A DNA stretch of 64,000 nucleotides, taken from positions 1-64,000 of the forward strand of contig JBEBXH010000020.1 in the NCBI GenBank assembly GCA_040391785.1, written 5' to 3'. Position numbers and translations under genes: made by a program. This stretch comes from UBA5239 sp040391785. GTDB taxonomy: Bacteria > Verrucomicrobiota > Lentisphaeria > Victivallales > Victivallaceae. Shown piece by piece: positions 9,644 to 18,279 of the stretch. Within the stretch, counting starts at the first letter, position 1; every line of letters begins with the position of its first letter. The notes beneath the pieces were generated by a model. The model searched no databases. It worked only from the letters and a program-made list of their open reading frames with translations, and was not told the origin of the DNA.

Positions 9644-9752
9644 CAACAAATATAAAGTATAATTACCATTTGGTCATCCGCCTTGCCTCTGTTCATTTTA
9701 TGCGATATATTAAGCGATATCCATAGAAAATCAACAAAAGGAGATGATGACA

Positions 9753-10034
9753 ATGGAAGAAAATACCAACAACGCCGCCGTGAACGCCGCCCTTCAGGAC
9801 AAAAGAATTGTAGCCGGCGTACTGGCTATTCTGGTCGGCTGGCTGGGCATCCACAAATTCTATCTGGGCTACACCATGCAGGGCGTGATCATGCTTCTGG
9901 TTTCCCTGTTGTCGGCTGGTATCCTGAGCGGGATTGTCTGGCTCATCGGCATTATCGAAGGGATTCTTTACCTGACCAAGACCCCGGAGCAGTTCAAAGC
10001 CGAATATGTCGACAGCAAACGCCCCTGGTTCTAA
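9753..10034 (+). CDS. TM2 domain-containing small membrane protein
   Basis: 93 aa. Two membrane helices separated by a short turn (AGVLAILVGWLGIHKFYLGY ... GIVWLIGIIEGILYLT) with the typical G-x-HKFYLG motif of TM2 proteins. The N-terminus is Asn-rich and soluble. AAGGAG lies 9 nt before the ATG at 9753, which decides among three nearby in-frame ATGs. Function of TM2 proteins is not settled. Single-gene transcript: a terminator follows. Confidence 0.85.
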   Translation: MEENTNNAAVNAALQDKRIVAGVLAILVGWLGIHKFYLGYTMQGVIMLLVSLLSAGILSGIVWLIGIIEGILYLTKTPEQFKAEYVDSKRPWF

Positions 10035-10056
10035 TTTTCAGTTCAACTGAGTTTGC

Positions 10057-10090
10057 AAAGCCGCTGGAAGATGATTCCGGCGGCTTTTTT
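10057..10090. terminator. Terminator shared by TM2 (+) and MarC (-) genes
   Basis: Stem AAAGCCGC/GCGGCTTT around a 15-nt loop, followed on the plus strand by TTTTTTATTT and preceded by AAA, so it can work for the TM2 gene and possibly in the other direction for the convergent marC-like gene whose stop is at 10089. Confidence 0.75.
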
Positions 10091-10715
10091 ATTTGAGGCC
10101 ATTCAGGAGTTCGATGATCTCATTGATGTTGAAGAAATTGACAATGCCGGTGAAGATCATCTGCATGGCCAGCGTCGAGAGGATCAGACCGGTCAGTTTG
10201 CCCAGGATCGCCAGGTTGCGGCGGCCGAGGAATTTTTCGACGCGGTCGGAGAAATAGAGCATTGACGCCACCGCCACGACCCCGGTCAGGACGCCGGCGC
10301 AGTCAACGGCTTTCAGCACAAACGTATCGCTGTCCGTCCCCATCAGCAACAGCGCCCCCATCGTACCGGGCCCGATGGTCACCGGTACCGAGAGCGGCAC
10401 CACCGAAATATCGGATGTCCCGGCGTCCGGCGCCTTGACTTTGCCGTTGATCAGGTCGATGGCGCTCAGGAGCAGGATCAGCCCCGCCCCGACCCGGAAG
10501 GCATCCAGCGTGACCCCCAGGAACGCGAAAAAGAAGTTGCCGAAGAAATAAACGAAGATACAGATGCAGAAATTGGAAATCGATGTCCTGACCGCGACCC
10601 GGCGCTTTTCCGCCAGCTCCATATCGGAGGTCATGGTCAGGAAAATCGATAACACGAAAAACGGCGTCAGCAGAAAAAACAGCTTGGCCGCTACTGCAAA
10701 ATACTGCCCGATCAT
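10089..10715 (-). CDS. MarC-family integral membrane protein
   Basis: 208 aa, about six membrane helices. The family motif PLSVPVTIGPGTMGALLL is complete near residues 105-122, and GAGLILLLSAIDLINGK precedes it. MarC/NAAT proteins are of unsettled function (small neutral amino acid transport has been reported for an archaeal member). It begins 10 nt after the purL stop on the same strand, so both genes are probably cotranscribed; the link to purine synthesis is not obvious. Confidence 0.88.
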   Translation of the reverse strand: MIGQYFAVAAKLFFLLTPFFVLSIFLTMTSDMELAEKRRVAVRTSISNFCICIFVYFFGNFFFAFLGVTLDAFRVGAGLILLLSAIDLINGKVKAPDAGTSDISVVPLSVPVTIGPGTMGALLLMGTDSDTFVLKAVDCAGVLTGVVAVASMLYFSDRVEKFLGRRNLAILGKLTGLILSTLAMQMIFTGIVNFFNINEIIELLNGLK

Positions 10716-10724
10716 TTCCGTCGA

Positions 10725-13661
10725 TTAAATTCCCGCGAGGGTACCCTTGTATTGTTCAAGTAGTTGTTTTACCGGAAGCTTGATATCGCCCAGCACCACG
10801 TCGGCGCCGGCCGTAACTTTGCCGACCTGCGCAAACGGCACGCCCTTCAGCAGTCCCTCGACCCTGGCCGCGTTTTCCGGCTTCACGGTCATGATGAAAC
10901 GGCTGTTCGACTCCGAAAACAGCAACTGTTCCGGGGTCAGGCCGCCCTGCTGCGGGAGCTTGGCGAGATCGATTTCCAGCCCGAGGCGTCCGCCCATGGC
11001 AACTTTGGCAAAGCCGACTGCCAGGCCGCCGAGCGCCGGGGTATGCAGCGAATTCGCCAGTTCGGCTTCGGTGACCGCGGAAACGGCGCGGTAAATCTTC
11101 TGGGCGTAATCGGCATCGACCTTCGGCACATTGTTGCCGGTGGCGTCGAGCATGGCGAAATATTCGCTGCCGCCGAGTTCATTGGCGGTATTGCCGATCA
11201 CGTAAACCAGGTCGCCGGCGAACTTGGCGTCCAGCGTGACCGCTTTGATGATATCGTCCATCTTGGAAATCGCGCTGAAAAGCATGGTCGGCGGGATCGA
11301 TATCTTCTTGCCGCCGCGCGTGCTGTCGTTTTTCATGCTGTCCTTGCCCGAGATACAGGGCACCAGAAACGCCTTGGTATAATCATAAAGCGCCTGATTG
11401 GCGCGGACCAGCTGGGCGAGCTTGTATTCGCCGTCCGGGGTCTTCGGGCTCTGGACCGGGTCCGGCCAGCAGAAGTTGTCGAGACCGGCGATATGGCCGA
11501 GCTTGCCGCCGACCGCGATAATCCGGCGGATGGCGAGGTCGATGGTCGACGCCATCATGTGATAGGTGTCGATATCGCTGTAACGCGGCAGAATACCGCC
11601 GGAAAGGACCACGCCTTCGCGGCTGAGCTGCTCGATCATCGTCACAGTGGCGTCGCTGACCACGTCACGTTCACGGCCCACAAACGGCTTGATGACGCTG
11701 AGGCCCTTCACCTCATGGTCGTACTGGCGGGCCTTGTATTCGTCGGAACAGACGTTCAACCGGCCGACCACGTTGAGGATGTCGGCTTTCAGGTCACGCC
11801 CTGCGGTCTGCGGTTCTGCATGAACCGGCGGCTGCCATTTGGCCTTCAGCTGCAAGGCGGGGAGCCCGTCATGCATGAATTCGATATCGAGGTAGGCCAC
11901 GGTTTTGTCGCCCCAGGTCATGTGAAACTTGCCGTTGTCGGTGAATTCGCCCAGTACGGTGACTTCCACGCTGCGCTCTTCGGCGAGCTTTTTAAAGGCA
12001 TCGATGTTCTCCGGCTGAACGGCGAAGCTCATGCGCTCCTGCGCCTCGGAAACGAGAATTTCCCACGGATCGAGACCGGAATACTTCAGCGGGGCCTTCT
12101 GCAGGTCCATCCGGCAACCGTTGCACAAGCCGGCCATTTCGCCGACGCTGGAGGAGAGACCGCCCGCGCCATTGTCGGTGATGAACCGGTACAAACCGCG
12201 GTTACGCGCCTCGTAAATGAAGTCGCTCATCTTTTTCTGGGTGATCGGGTCGCCGATCTGAACCGCCTGCGTCGGGCTGTCCTGATGCAGTTCTTCGCTG
12301 GAGAACGTGGCCCCGTGGATGCCGTCCTTGCCGATCCGGCCCCCGCCCATCACGATCAGGTCGCCGGGCTTGATGGATTTATCCTCGCCCTTGACATTGC
12401 CGATCTTCACCGGCAGCGTGCCGACGGTACCGCAATACACCAGCGGCTTGCCGAGGTAGCGTTCGTCGAAATATTCCCAGCCGAGGCCGTACGGGATACC
12501 GCTCTGGTTGCCGCCGTCGATCACGCCCTTGTGGACGCCGTCGCGGAGGCGGCGCGGATGCAGCAGGCCCTCCGGCACGTCTTTATCTTCAGTAAACGGC
12601 GAACCGAGGCAGTAGCCCCAGACGTTGATCAGGAGTTCGGCACCCTGTCCGGTGCCCATCGGGTCGCGGTTCACGCCCACGATACCGGTCATGGCGCCGC
12701 CGTAGGGGTCGAGCGCGGACGGGCTGTTGTGGGTTTCGACCTTGTACACCAGATTCACCTTGTCATTAAACTTGATGACCCCGGCATTGTCGTGGAACAC
12801 AGACACCAGCCAGTCGACCTTTTCGCCGATCTCGTAAGTGCTTTTCTTAACGAAAGTCTTGTAGCAGGAAACGATATGTTCAATCTTGCCCGAACCGTCG
12901 TCATAATCGATTTCGGCGGCAAAAATCTTGTGCTTGCAATGCTCGGACCAGGTCTGGGCGAGAACTTCCATTTCCACGTCGGTGGGATTGGCGTTCAGCC
13001 CGACGGCCTCGCGGCCCTTAGCGTTGCGGAAATAGTTCTGGATCACCTTCATTTCGTCAAGCGTCAGCGCCAGGATGCCCTTGCGACTGATTTCGACGAG
13101 CTCGGCGTCGCTGACTTCCAGATTATACTCGCGGCTCATGGCCTTGTGGTCGGAAGAAATGATCGGCAGGAAGATCGGAATACCGTTTTTCAGCTCGGCC
13201 CCGTCAAAAATGCGGACAGTTTCAATCAACTCGTTCGCCAACAGCTTGCGGGCGATGTTTTCCACCTGACCCCGGTCGAGCTTGGCGGAGATCATGTACT
13301 CGACGGAACTGCAGACATGCTCGTTGCTGTTCAGCTTGCGGCCGATGATGTCGCCGATGGCCTCACGGGCAGTACGGCCGACGTTGTCAGTCACGCCCGG
13401 GCGGAAGCCCACGGAAACGAGCCAGTTGCAATTGCCGGCGGTGGTTTCGCCCACGCTGCCGTTCTGCAGGATGGGGTTTGCGAGCTCGCGGGCCACCTTG
13501 GCGGCCTCGGCGTCGGTGATGTCGGCACTGACGGTATAAACGTCACGCGTCCGCACCTGATCGACCTTAATGTTAAGGAAGTCGGCAATCTGTTTCTTAA
13601 CGCCTTCGCCGCGGGCGTCGCGCCAGCGCTGCAACGGTGAAATTTCAATACGGTAATTCAT
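10725..13661 (-). CDS. purL: Phosphoribosylformylglycinamidine synthase, PurS-like repeats fused to PurL
   Basis: 978 aa. Converts FGAR, glutamine and ATP to FGAM in purine synthesis. Residues 1-75 and 80-160 each look like a PurS domain (YRIEISPLQRWRDARGEG; VSVGFRPGVTDNVGRTAREA), followed by the PurL core with TWSEHCKHK near 235, the ATP/FGAR loops (VYKVETHNSPSALDPYGG; GDLIVMGGGRIGKDGIHGATF) and a second half repeat (PCISGKDSMKND). It ends without the PurQ-type glutaminase, so a separate PurQ must exist elsewhere. The ATG at 13661 has GGAG 9 nt upstream; the ATG five codons earlier lies within that ribosome site. Confidence 0.95.
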   Translation of the reverse strand: MNYRIEISPLQRWRDARGEGVKKQIADFLNIKVDQVRTRDVYTVSADITDAEAAKVARELANPILQNGSVGETTAGNCNWLVSVGFRPGVTDNVGRTAREAIGDIIGRKLNSNEHVCSSVEYMISAKLDRGQVENIARKLLANELIETVRIFDGAELKNGIPIFLPIISSDHKAMSREYNLEVSDAELVEISRKGILALTLDEMKVIQNYFRNAKGREAVGLNANPTDVEMEVLAQTWSEHCKHKIFAAEIDYDDGSGKIEHIVSCYKTFVKKSTYEIGEKVDWLVSVFHDNAGVIKFNDKVNLVYKVETHNSPSALDPYGGAMTGIVGVNRDPMGTGQGAELLINVWGYCLGSPFTEDKDVPEGLLHPRRLRDGVHKGVIDGGNQSGIPYGLGWEYFDERYLGKPLVYCGTVGTLPVKIGNVKGEDKSIKPGDLIVMGGGRIGKDGIHGATFSSEELHQDSPTQAVQIGDPITQKKMSDFIYEARNRGLYRFITDNGAGGLSSSVGEMAGLCNGCRMDLQKAPLKYSGLDPWEILVSEAQERMSFAVQPENIDAFKKLAEERSVEVTVLGEFTDNGKFHMTWGDKTVAYLDIEFMHDGLPALQLKAKWQPPVHAEPQTAGRDLKADILNVVGRLNVCSDEYKARQYDHEVKGLSVIKPFVGRERDVVSDATVTMIEQLSREGVVLSGGILPRYSDIDTYHMMASTIDLAIRRIIAVGGKLGHIAGLDNFCWPDPVQSPKTPDGEYKLAQLVRANQALYDYTKAFLVPCISGKDSMKNDSTRGGKKISIPPTMLFSAISKMDDIIKAVTLDAKFAGDLVYVIGNTANELGGSEYFAMLDATGNNVPKVDADYAQKIYRAVSAVTEAELANSLHTPALGGLAVGFAKVAMGGRLGLEIDLAKLPQQGGLTPEQLLFSESNSRFIMTVKPENAARVEGLLKGVPFAQVGKVTAGADVVLGDIKLPVKQLLEQYKGTLAGI

Positions 13662-13779
13662 CCGGTGGATCTCCATTTTAAAAAATAAATGATTCGCTGG
13701 TAATTTACTCCGTCAAAGCCCAAAATGAAAGTACATATCCGGAATAATTCACAAAAAGTGCACCCTCCCATCATTCCGC

Positions 13780-13823
13780 CCAAAAACAAACACGGCGGAC
13801 ACCGCAATTTGCAATATCCGCCG
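13780..13823 (-). terminator. Terminator of the capsule operon
   Basis: On the minus strand CGGCGGA ... TCCGCCG closes a stem, followed by TGTTTGTTTTTGG, 22-58 nt after the stop of the last operon gene (13845). Confidence 0.65.
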
Positions 13824-13844
13824 CCCAGTAAATTTTTCCAGGTA

Positions 13845-15158
13845 TCAGTTCTTCAACTCAACCGGCTCCAAAGCCACCTCATCCAAAAAGATCTCCCCAT
13901 GCCTCAACATAAAACAAATCCGGAACTTATTCCCTGGCCCAATATCCTCCGGCGTAATCGGAATCCGATAAAGATAAACGTCCTCCGTTGGAACGTCTAA
14001 TCTTCTTAAAAAACGTAAACCTAAATATTCGCTTCCCTTGGAATAGACATAAATTCCAAGAGCAAGTCTCGCATCGACTTTTCCACGGACTAAAACACTA
14101 ACCCAATAATTGCCAACAGGGTTAAGACGAGTTTCAAAAATACTGATTAAGTTTTCTGCAGAAAGCCTCAGTGAATATTTTCCGGTAATCGAATTTTCGG
14201 AAATTTCGACTTCGGCGCTACTGGAAGCAGAGAATCCGGCAGCGCCGTTTATACTCCAATGATCTGGCCAAAGCAAATCGTCCTTTTGGAAAAAAGGTAA
14301 TCCCATTTGTTTTTGCGGACGAATGGGTTTATCATCGATTATTGGAGATGCTTGTTCAAAGCCACCATTTTGTATCAAAGATTGGGGAGAAGGATAATCA
14401 TTTAGTTCGGCAATATCGATTTTTCGATAAGGTTCACTGGCTGGTACGATATACCGGTAAACGCTGAAACGCAGTTTTTTACGGTTATTCTTGTAATGAG
14501 ACGACAAAAATTCCCAATCGCCTTTGCCTGGGGCTTTCAGACTATTTTCCGTCAATTCATTGCATACAACATATATGACATCGTATTTGTATGAATATGC
14601 ATTCACATATTTGTTGATATCTTCTTGAGGCGCAATCTGGCTGCCGGTATAAGATAATATTATAGAGTCAATTCCGGAATAATATTCCATCCGGTTGGAC
14701 TCTCCGCAGAAATTCAAGCTTCCCGGGTAAGCATAGTTACGTGCATCCAATTTGATGACTTGAGCGCTTTTCTGAATAAAACCCGCATGGTAGTTGAATC
14801 TGAAATCTTTGACAATACAGGGAACAAGTATTCCAACCAGCAACGCCCGAGACATCCATGGATAATATTTCGCCGGAATTTTATTCAGATAAGGGATTTT
14901 CCCGCATAGAGGAATAACCACATAAAACATATATACAACCAATATCACGGCCGGGTAAATCAATGCGGCGGCATATCTTGAAGAAATGATTTGTATGGTT
15001 ACCCGCCAGGCAATCATGAGCAGAATAGTAACCGATATATAAATAAAAAACGGGCTTCTGTTTTTCCAGTTTAAGTAAAGCGTAAAAGCAATAGCCACCA
15101 GGGAGGCGATTGCAATCGGCTCATGCAGAACTTTGCTGATTTCAACAAACGCATTCAT
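13845..15158 (-). CDS. C-terminal part of a GT39-like membrane glycosyltransferase, with a lectin-like tail
   Basis: 437 aa. Residues 1-110 hold four membrane helices with SSRYAAALIYPAVILVVYMFY, the kind of segment found in the second half of PMT/GT39-type membrane proteins. The rest is periplasmic; residues about 255-437 (LIQNGGFEQASPI ... PVGNYWVSVLVRGKV ... GEIFLDEVALEPVEL) form a CBM4/jelly-roll-like domain. Its ATG overlaps the stop of the preceding gene by one base (TAATG). Together the two ORFs resemble one GT39 protein, so this is either a translationally coupled two-part enzyme or one gene broken by a frameshift. Probable role: transfer of a lipid-linked sugar during polysaccharide assembly. 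Confidence 0.6.
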   Translation of the reverse strand: MNAFVEISKVLHEPIAIASLVAIAFTLYLNWKNRSPFFIYISVTILLMIAWRVTIQIISSRYAAALIYPAVILVVYMFYVVIPLCGKIPYLNKIPAKYYPWMSRALLVGILVPCIVKDFRFNYHAGFIQKSAQVIKLDARNYAYPGSLNFCGESNRMEYYSGIDSIILSYTGSQIAPQEDINKYVNAYSYKYDVIYVVCNELTENSLKAPGKGDWEFLSSHYKNNRKKLRFSVYRYIVPASEPYRKIDIAELNDYPSPQSLIQNGGFEQASPIIDDKPIRPQKQMGLPFFQKDDLLWPDHWSINGAAGFSASSSAEVEISENSITGKYSLRLSAENLISIFETRLNPVGNYWVSVLVRGKVDARLALGIYVYSKGSEYLGLRFLRRLDVPTEDVYLYRIPITPEDIGPGNKFRICFMLRHGEIFLDEVALEPVELKN

Positions 15159-15946
15159 TAAACTTTATCCTTCGGGAAAAAATATAATATAATTCTTTCC
15201 TGATGCTTTTCCGCATAATGGTGGATTGGAATACCCATAAGATAAGGCACAAGAATACCGCAGAGGATAAAACCGGAAAGCAGTGAAGCACAAAAAAGTA
15301 AGGATTTTCTCAAATCAAGCCATTTGAAGATAAAGGAACAACCGAAATATCCGATGGAAAGTATGATGAACTCAAAAGATTCATATCTGGTCAGGCAGCT
15401 TAATCCCAGCAGAAATCCACCCAGTCCCCATTGCCACCAGCGGTTATTTTTGATGCTGTTCAGCAAGCAGATAATCGCCAATCCGATCAGAAACAGATAC
15501 AATGTCTCGCGCATGACTTCGATCGACATATCGATGCCCGGCGGATGCCAGGCCATTATAAGTGCCGCACCGATGGAAATTTCATCTTTTTCGGTACAAA
15601 TTTTCGCAATAAAAAACATAATCAACGGTAACAGACTTCCCAGCAGGATATTTAAAGTCACCGCGGTGGTTTCAGGAGAAACGCCAAATGGGATAAAAGT
15701 TTTCATAATCCACAGCATCAGCGGCGGGACCCAGCCCGTTCCCTCGTAAAATTCCGTCATCTCGCCAAAGTTGCCGCATTCTGCCCATTTCTCAGCCATC
15801 CGAACATACCATACTCCGTCTCTGGCAATAGTTGAATCCATATGATGATGGAGTAGTCGCAACGAAAGAGCCAAAACAAAAATACCAATTAAAATCAACC
15901 ATCGTATTTTCCAATTACTCAAAGAAATATATGAATGAGAATTCAT
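15158..15946 (-). CDS. N-terminal part of a GT39-like membrane glycosyltransferase
   Basis: 262 aa with about seven membrane helices. The first external loop has the acidic STIARDGVWYVRMAEKW region expected for the catalytic loop of GT39/PMT-type enzymes that use polyprenyl-phosphate sugars, and a second loop has WHPPGIDMSIEVMRETLYLF. It stops abruptly (YFFPKDKV) where the family normally continues with further helices, which are found in the next ORF in another frame. It begins 6 nt after the upstream GT4 stop. Confidence 0.65.
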   Translation of the reverse strand: MNSHSYISLSNWKIRWLILIGIFVLALSLRLLHHHMDSTIARDGVWYVRMAEKWAECGNFGEMTEFYEGTGWVPPLMLWIMKTFIPFGVSPETTAVTLNILLGSLLPLIMFFIAKICTEKDEISIGAALIMAWHPPGIDMSIEVMRETLYLFLIGLAIICLLNSIKNNRWWQWGLGGFLLGLSCLTRYESFEFIILSIGYFGCSFIFKWLDLRKSLLFCASLLSGFILCGILVPYLMGIPIHHYAEKHQERIILYFFPKDKV

Positions 15947-15952
15947 CTGAAC

Positions 15953-17125
15953 TTATTCTACCGCTTTGAGTATTTGCCGAGCGGCATTTTCTACGGAAAA
16001 AACGGAATCAATCAGTTTTCGTCCATTCTGACCGAATTTCATACGTAATTCTTCTGAATTCAACAGCATAAGCGCATTGTTAAAAAATGCTGTGTCATCA
16101 GGATTGACAGTGACTAAACCGGCCTCGTTATCCATCACAATATGCAATAGATCATTGCCTTGGTTAATACTGCCCAAAATCGGCTTGGAATAAGCCATAT
16201 ATCCGAATGTTTTGCCAGGAATATTTTGTGTAAGATGTCCGGAATGCAAGGAAAACAAACCGATGTCAACCTGAGAAAGCATCTCAAAATATTCACTTTG
16301 AGGAACTTGAGAAAGCAGGAGTATATTTTTTAGACCGTGGTTTTGTATTTGCTCTTTCAATAAATCGAATTCATCGCCTTTGCCGACCAGCAAAAAGAAT
16401 GCTTTTTCATATGGTTGCATAGCCTTGGCAAGGCGAAAAACATTCATCATATCCTGAGCATGTCCGATATTCCCGCCAAAAAAATAGATAATTTTATCTT
16501 CCAATCCATAACGCTTTCTAAGTCCGCTGCCAGAGTATAACTGTTCCATATTGTCGAACCAACTGTACAGAACTTCCGTATTTTGGTATTTTTTGAAATA
16601 ATCCAGGCAGTGAGTCGTCTGGACACCTATAACATTTGCTGCTTTATAATTAATGCATTCAAATGTCTTGAAATAGCAGTATATCGGAGAATGGACAGAC
16701 ATCAATCCGGCATCTACGGTCCATTGAGGAAAAATATCACGCAAAACCAGATAGCTCTTGCATTTCAGTTTCTTTTTCAGATAGGAAACAAAAGGCCCGA
16801 AAAAGATGGAGGGCGAAAAGTAAACCAGAACCGATGCTCCCGGCCGCAGAAAAACTTTTCTGCATCGAAACAGACGAAACGAAAGTAAAGATTCACGTAT
16901 AGTCCGAAGAATCCGGTTGACGTTTTTTAACGGCGGACTGTAAAAATGAATAATCTCAATATCTTGTTCCTCGTGGACCTCATACTTGCCATTAACTTCG
17001 GCTGAGGGAGAGATCAATACAACATCATGCCCTTTTCGCTTAAACTCATGGGCCAACTGCCTCATCATCAGAGGTGCAGCTTTGGTACTGGGAAAGTCAT
17101 CGTCTACAATCAGAAATATATTCAT
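15953..17125 (-). CDS. GT4 glycosyltransferase, WbuB-like
   Basis: 390 aa, GT-B fold. N-terminal Rossmann half (IVDDDFPSTKAAPLMMRQLA), C-terminal half with GNIGHAQDMMNVFRLAKAM and a KTFGYMAYSKPILGSINQG donor-site segment with the NEAGLVTV part of the GT4 E-x7-E region. Placed directly after the FnlA/B/C genes, as wbuB (the proposed L-FucNAc transferase) is in enteric O-antigen loci. Likely transfers N-acetyl-L-fucosamine to the undecaprenyl-linked unit; acceptor unknown. Confidence 0.8.
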   Translation of the reverse strand: MNIFLIVDDDFPSTKAAPLMMRQLAHEFKRKGHDVVLISPSAEVNGKYEVHEEQDIEIIHFYSPPLKNVNRILRTIRESLLSFRLFRCRKVFLRPGASVLVYFSPSIFFGPFVSYLKKKLKCKSYLVLRDIFPQWTVDAGLMSVHSPIYCYFKTFECINYKAANVIGVQTTHCLDYFKKYQNTEVLYSWFDNMEQLYSGSGLRKRYGLEDKIIYFFGGNIGHAQDMMNVFRLAKAMQPYEKAFFLLVGKGDEFDLLKEQIQNHGLKNILLLSQVPQSEYFEMLSQVDIGLFSLHSGHLTQNIPGKTFGYMAYSKPILGSINQGNDLLHIVMDNEAGLVTVNPDDTAFFNNALMLLNSEELRMKFGQNGRKLIDSVFSVENAARQILKAVE

Positions 17126-17139
17126 TTTGAGCTCTGCTA

Positions 17140-18276
17140 TTACTGGTTTTCGCTCCAGACGACGCGTTTGATATAGTCCGTGTAGGATATGATGATCCGA
17201 ACGACTTTATCGGACACGTTTGGCATGGAATAATCATATACCGGGCGGAAGTTGCGATTTTCGAGATTCTGATTCTGCAGTTCCGCCAAGCCCTGCATGA
17301 TTCGCTCGGGGTTCAGTCCTACCATCATTACGCTGGCTTCTTCCATCGCTTCCGGGCGCTCGTGGGCTTCGCGAATATTCAATGCCCTGAAGTTCAGGAT
17401 GGAGGATTCCTCACTGATGGTGCCACTGTCGGAAAGTACCGTTTTCGCGTTCAGTTGCAATGCATTGTAATCGCTCAAGCCCATCGGCTTCATCAGTTTG
17501 ACGTTGTTATGGAATTTTACCTGTTTTTGCTCGATCATTTTTCTGGTACGCGGGTGAGTGGACACGATAACCGGAAAGTTATAAGATTCCGCGATCTGAT
17601 TAAGCACATTCACCAAGTTATGAAAATTCTTTTCGCTGGCGATGTTTTCTTCGCGATGCGCCGATACCACAAAGTATCCGTCTTTCTGTAACTGTAATGT
17701 TTCAAGGATCTTCGAGGCTTTGATTTTCGGCAGGTATTTACTCAATACTTCAAACATCGGGCTGCCGGTCTTTATTACCCGATCGGGAGACAGTCCTTCG
17801 CGTAGCAGATAATCCCGGGCGATCGTGCTGTATGGCATATTGATGTCCGAAATATGGTCCACAATCTTACGGTTGCTTTCCTCCGGCACGCGCTGATCGA
17901 AACAGCGGTTTCCGGCTTCCATGTGGAAAATCGGAATATGACGTTTTTTAGCGGCAATTGCGCATAGACAGGAATTGGTATCGCCCAGGATCAGGACTGC
18001 ATCGGGCTTCACTTCCGCCAGTATCGGATCGATATTGATGAGGATCTGGCCGGCAGTCGTGGTGGCATTGTTGCCGGCGGCATTCAGAAAATAATCCGGC
18101 TTGCGCAGTTCAAGGTCTTCGAAAAATACTTCATTCAGTTCATAGTCATAATTCTGTCCGGTATGAACAAGTATATGCTCAATCGCCGGGCTGGCATCGA
18201 GCTTCTGCAGCACACAGGCCAAGCGGATAATTTCAGGGCGTGTGCCGACAATGGTCATTACTTTCAATTTCTTCAT
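17140..18276 (-). CDS. fnlC: UDP-N-acetylglucosamine 2-epimerase family enzyme, FnlC/CapG type
   Basis: 378 aa. Non-hydrolysing 2-epimerase fold: VGTRPEIIRLACVLQKL at the N-terminus, HTGQNYDYELNEVFF, VLGDTNSCLCAIAAKKR, HMEAGNRCFDQRVPEESNR and DSGTISEESSILNFRALNIR. With FnlA and FnlB directly upstream (gap 3 nt) the substrate is inferred to be UDP-2-acetamido-2,6-dideoxy-L-talose, giving UDP-N-acetyl-L-fucosamine; taken alone the motifs would also fit WecB. Same operon and strand as the rest of the capsule cluster. Confidence 0.9.
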   Translation of the reverse strand: MKKLKVMTIVGTRPEIIRLACVLQKLDASPAIEHILVHTGQNYDYELNEVFFEDLELRKPDYFLNAAGNNATTTAGQILINIDPILAEVKPDAVLILGDTNSCLCAIAAKKRHIPIFHMEAGNRCFDQRVPEESNRKIVDHISDINMPYSTIARDYLLREGLSPDRVIKTGSPMFEVLSKYLPKIKASKILETLQLQKDGYFVVSAHREENIASEKNFHNLVNVLNQIAESYNFPVIVSTHPRTRKMIEQKQVKFHNNVKLMKPMGLSDYNALQLNAKTVLSDSGTISEESSILNFRALNIREAHERPEAMEEASVMMVGLNPERIMQGLAELQNQNLENRNFRPVYDYSMPNVSDKVVRIIISYTDYIKRVVWSENQ

Positions 18277-18279
18277 ATT

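Noticed and set aside
10764..13640. A 958-codon open frame on the plus strand opposite purL
   Set aside because: It is the antisense shadow of a GC-rich, strongly coding purL. It has no ribosome site, its composition is His/Asp/Val-rich without motifs, and purL motifs on the minus strand are unambiguous. The same applies to the long antisense frames opposite rho (33690-34826) and the giant hydrolase (42369-43751).
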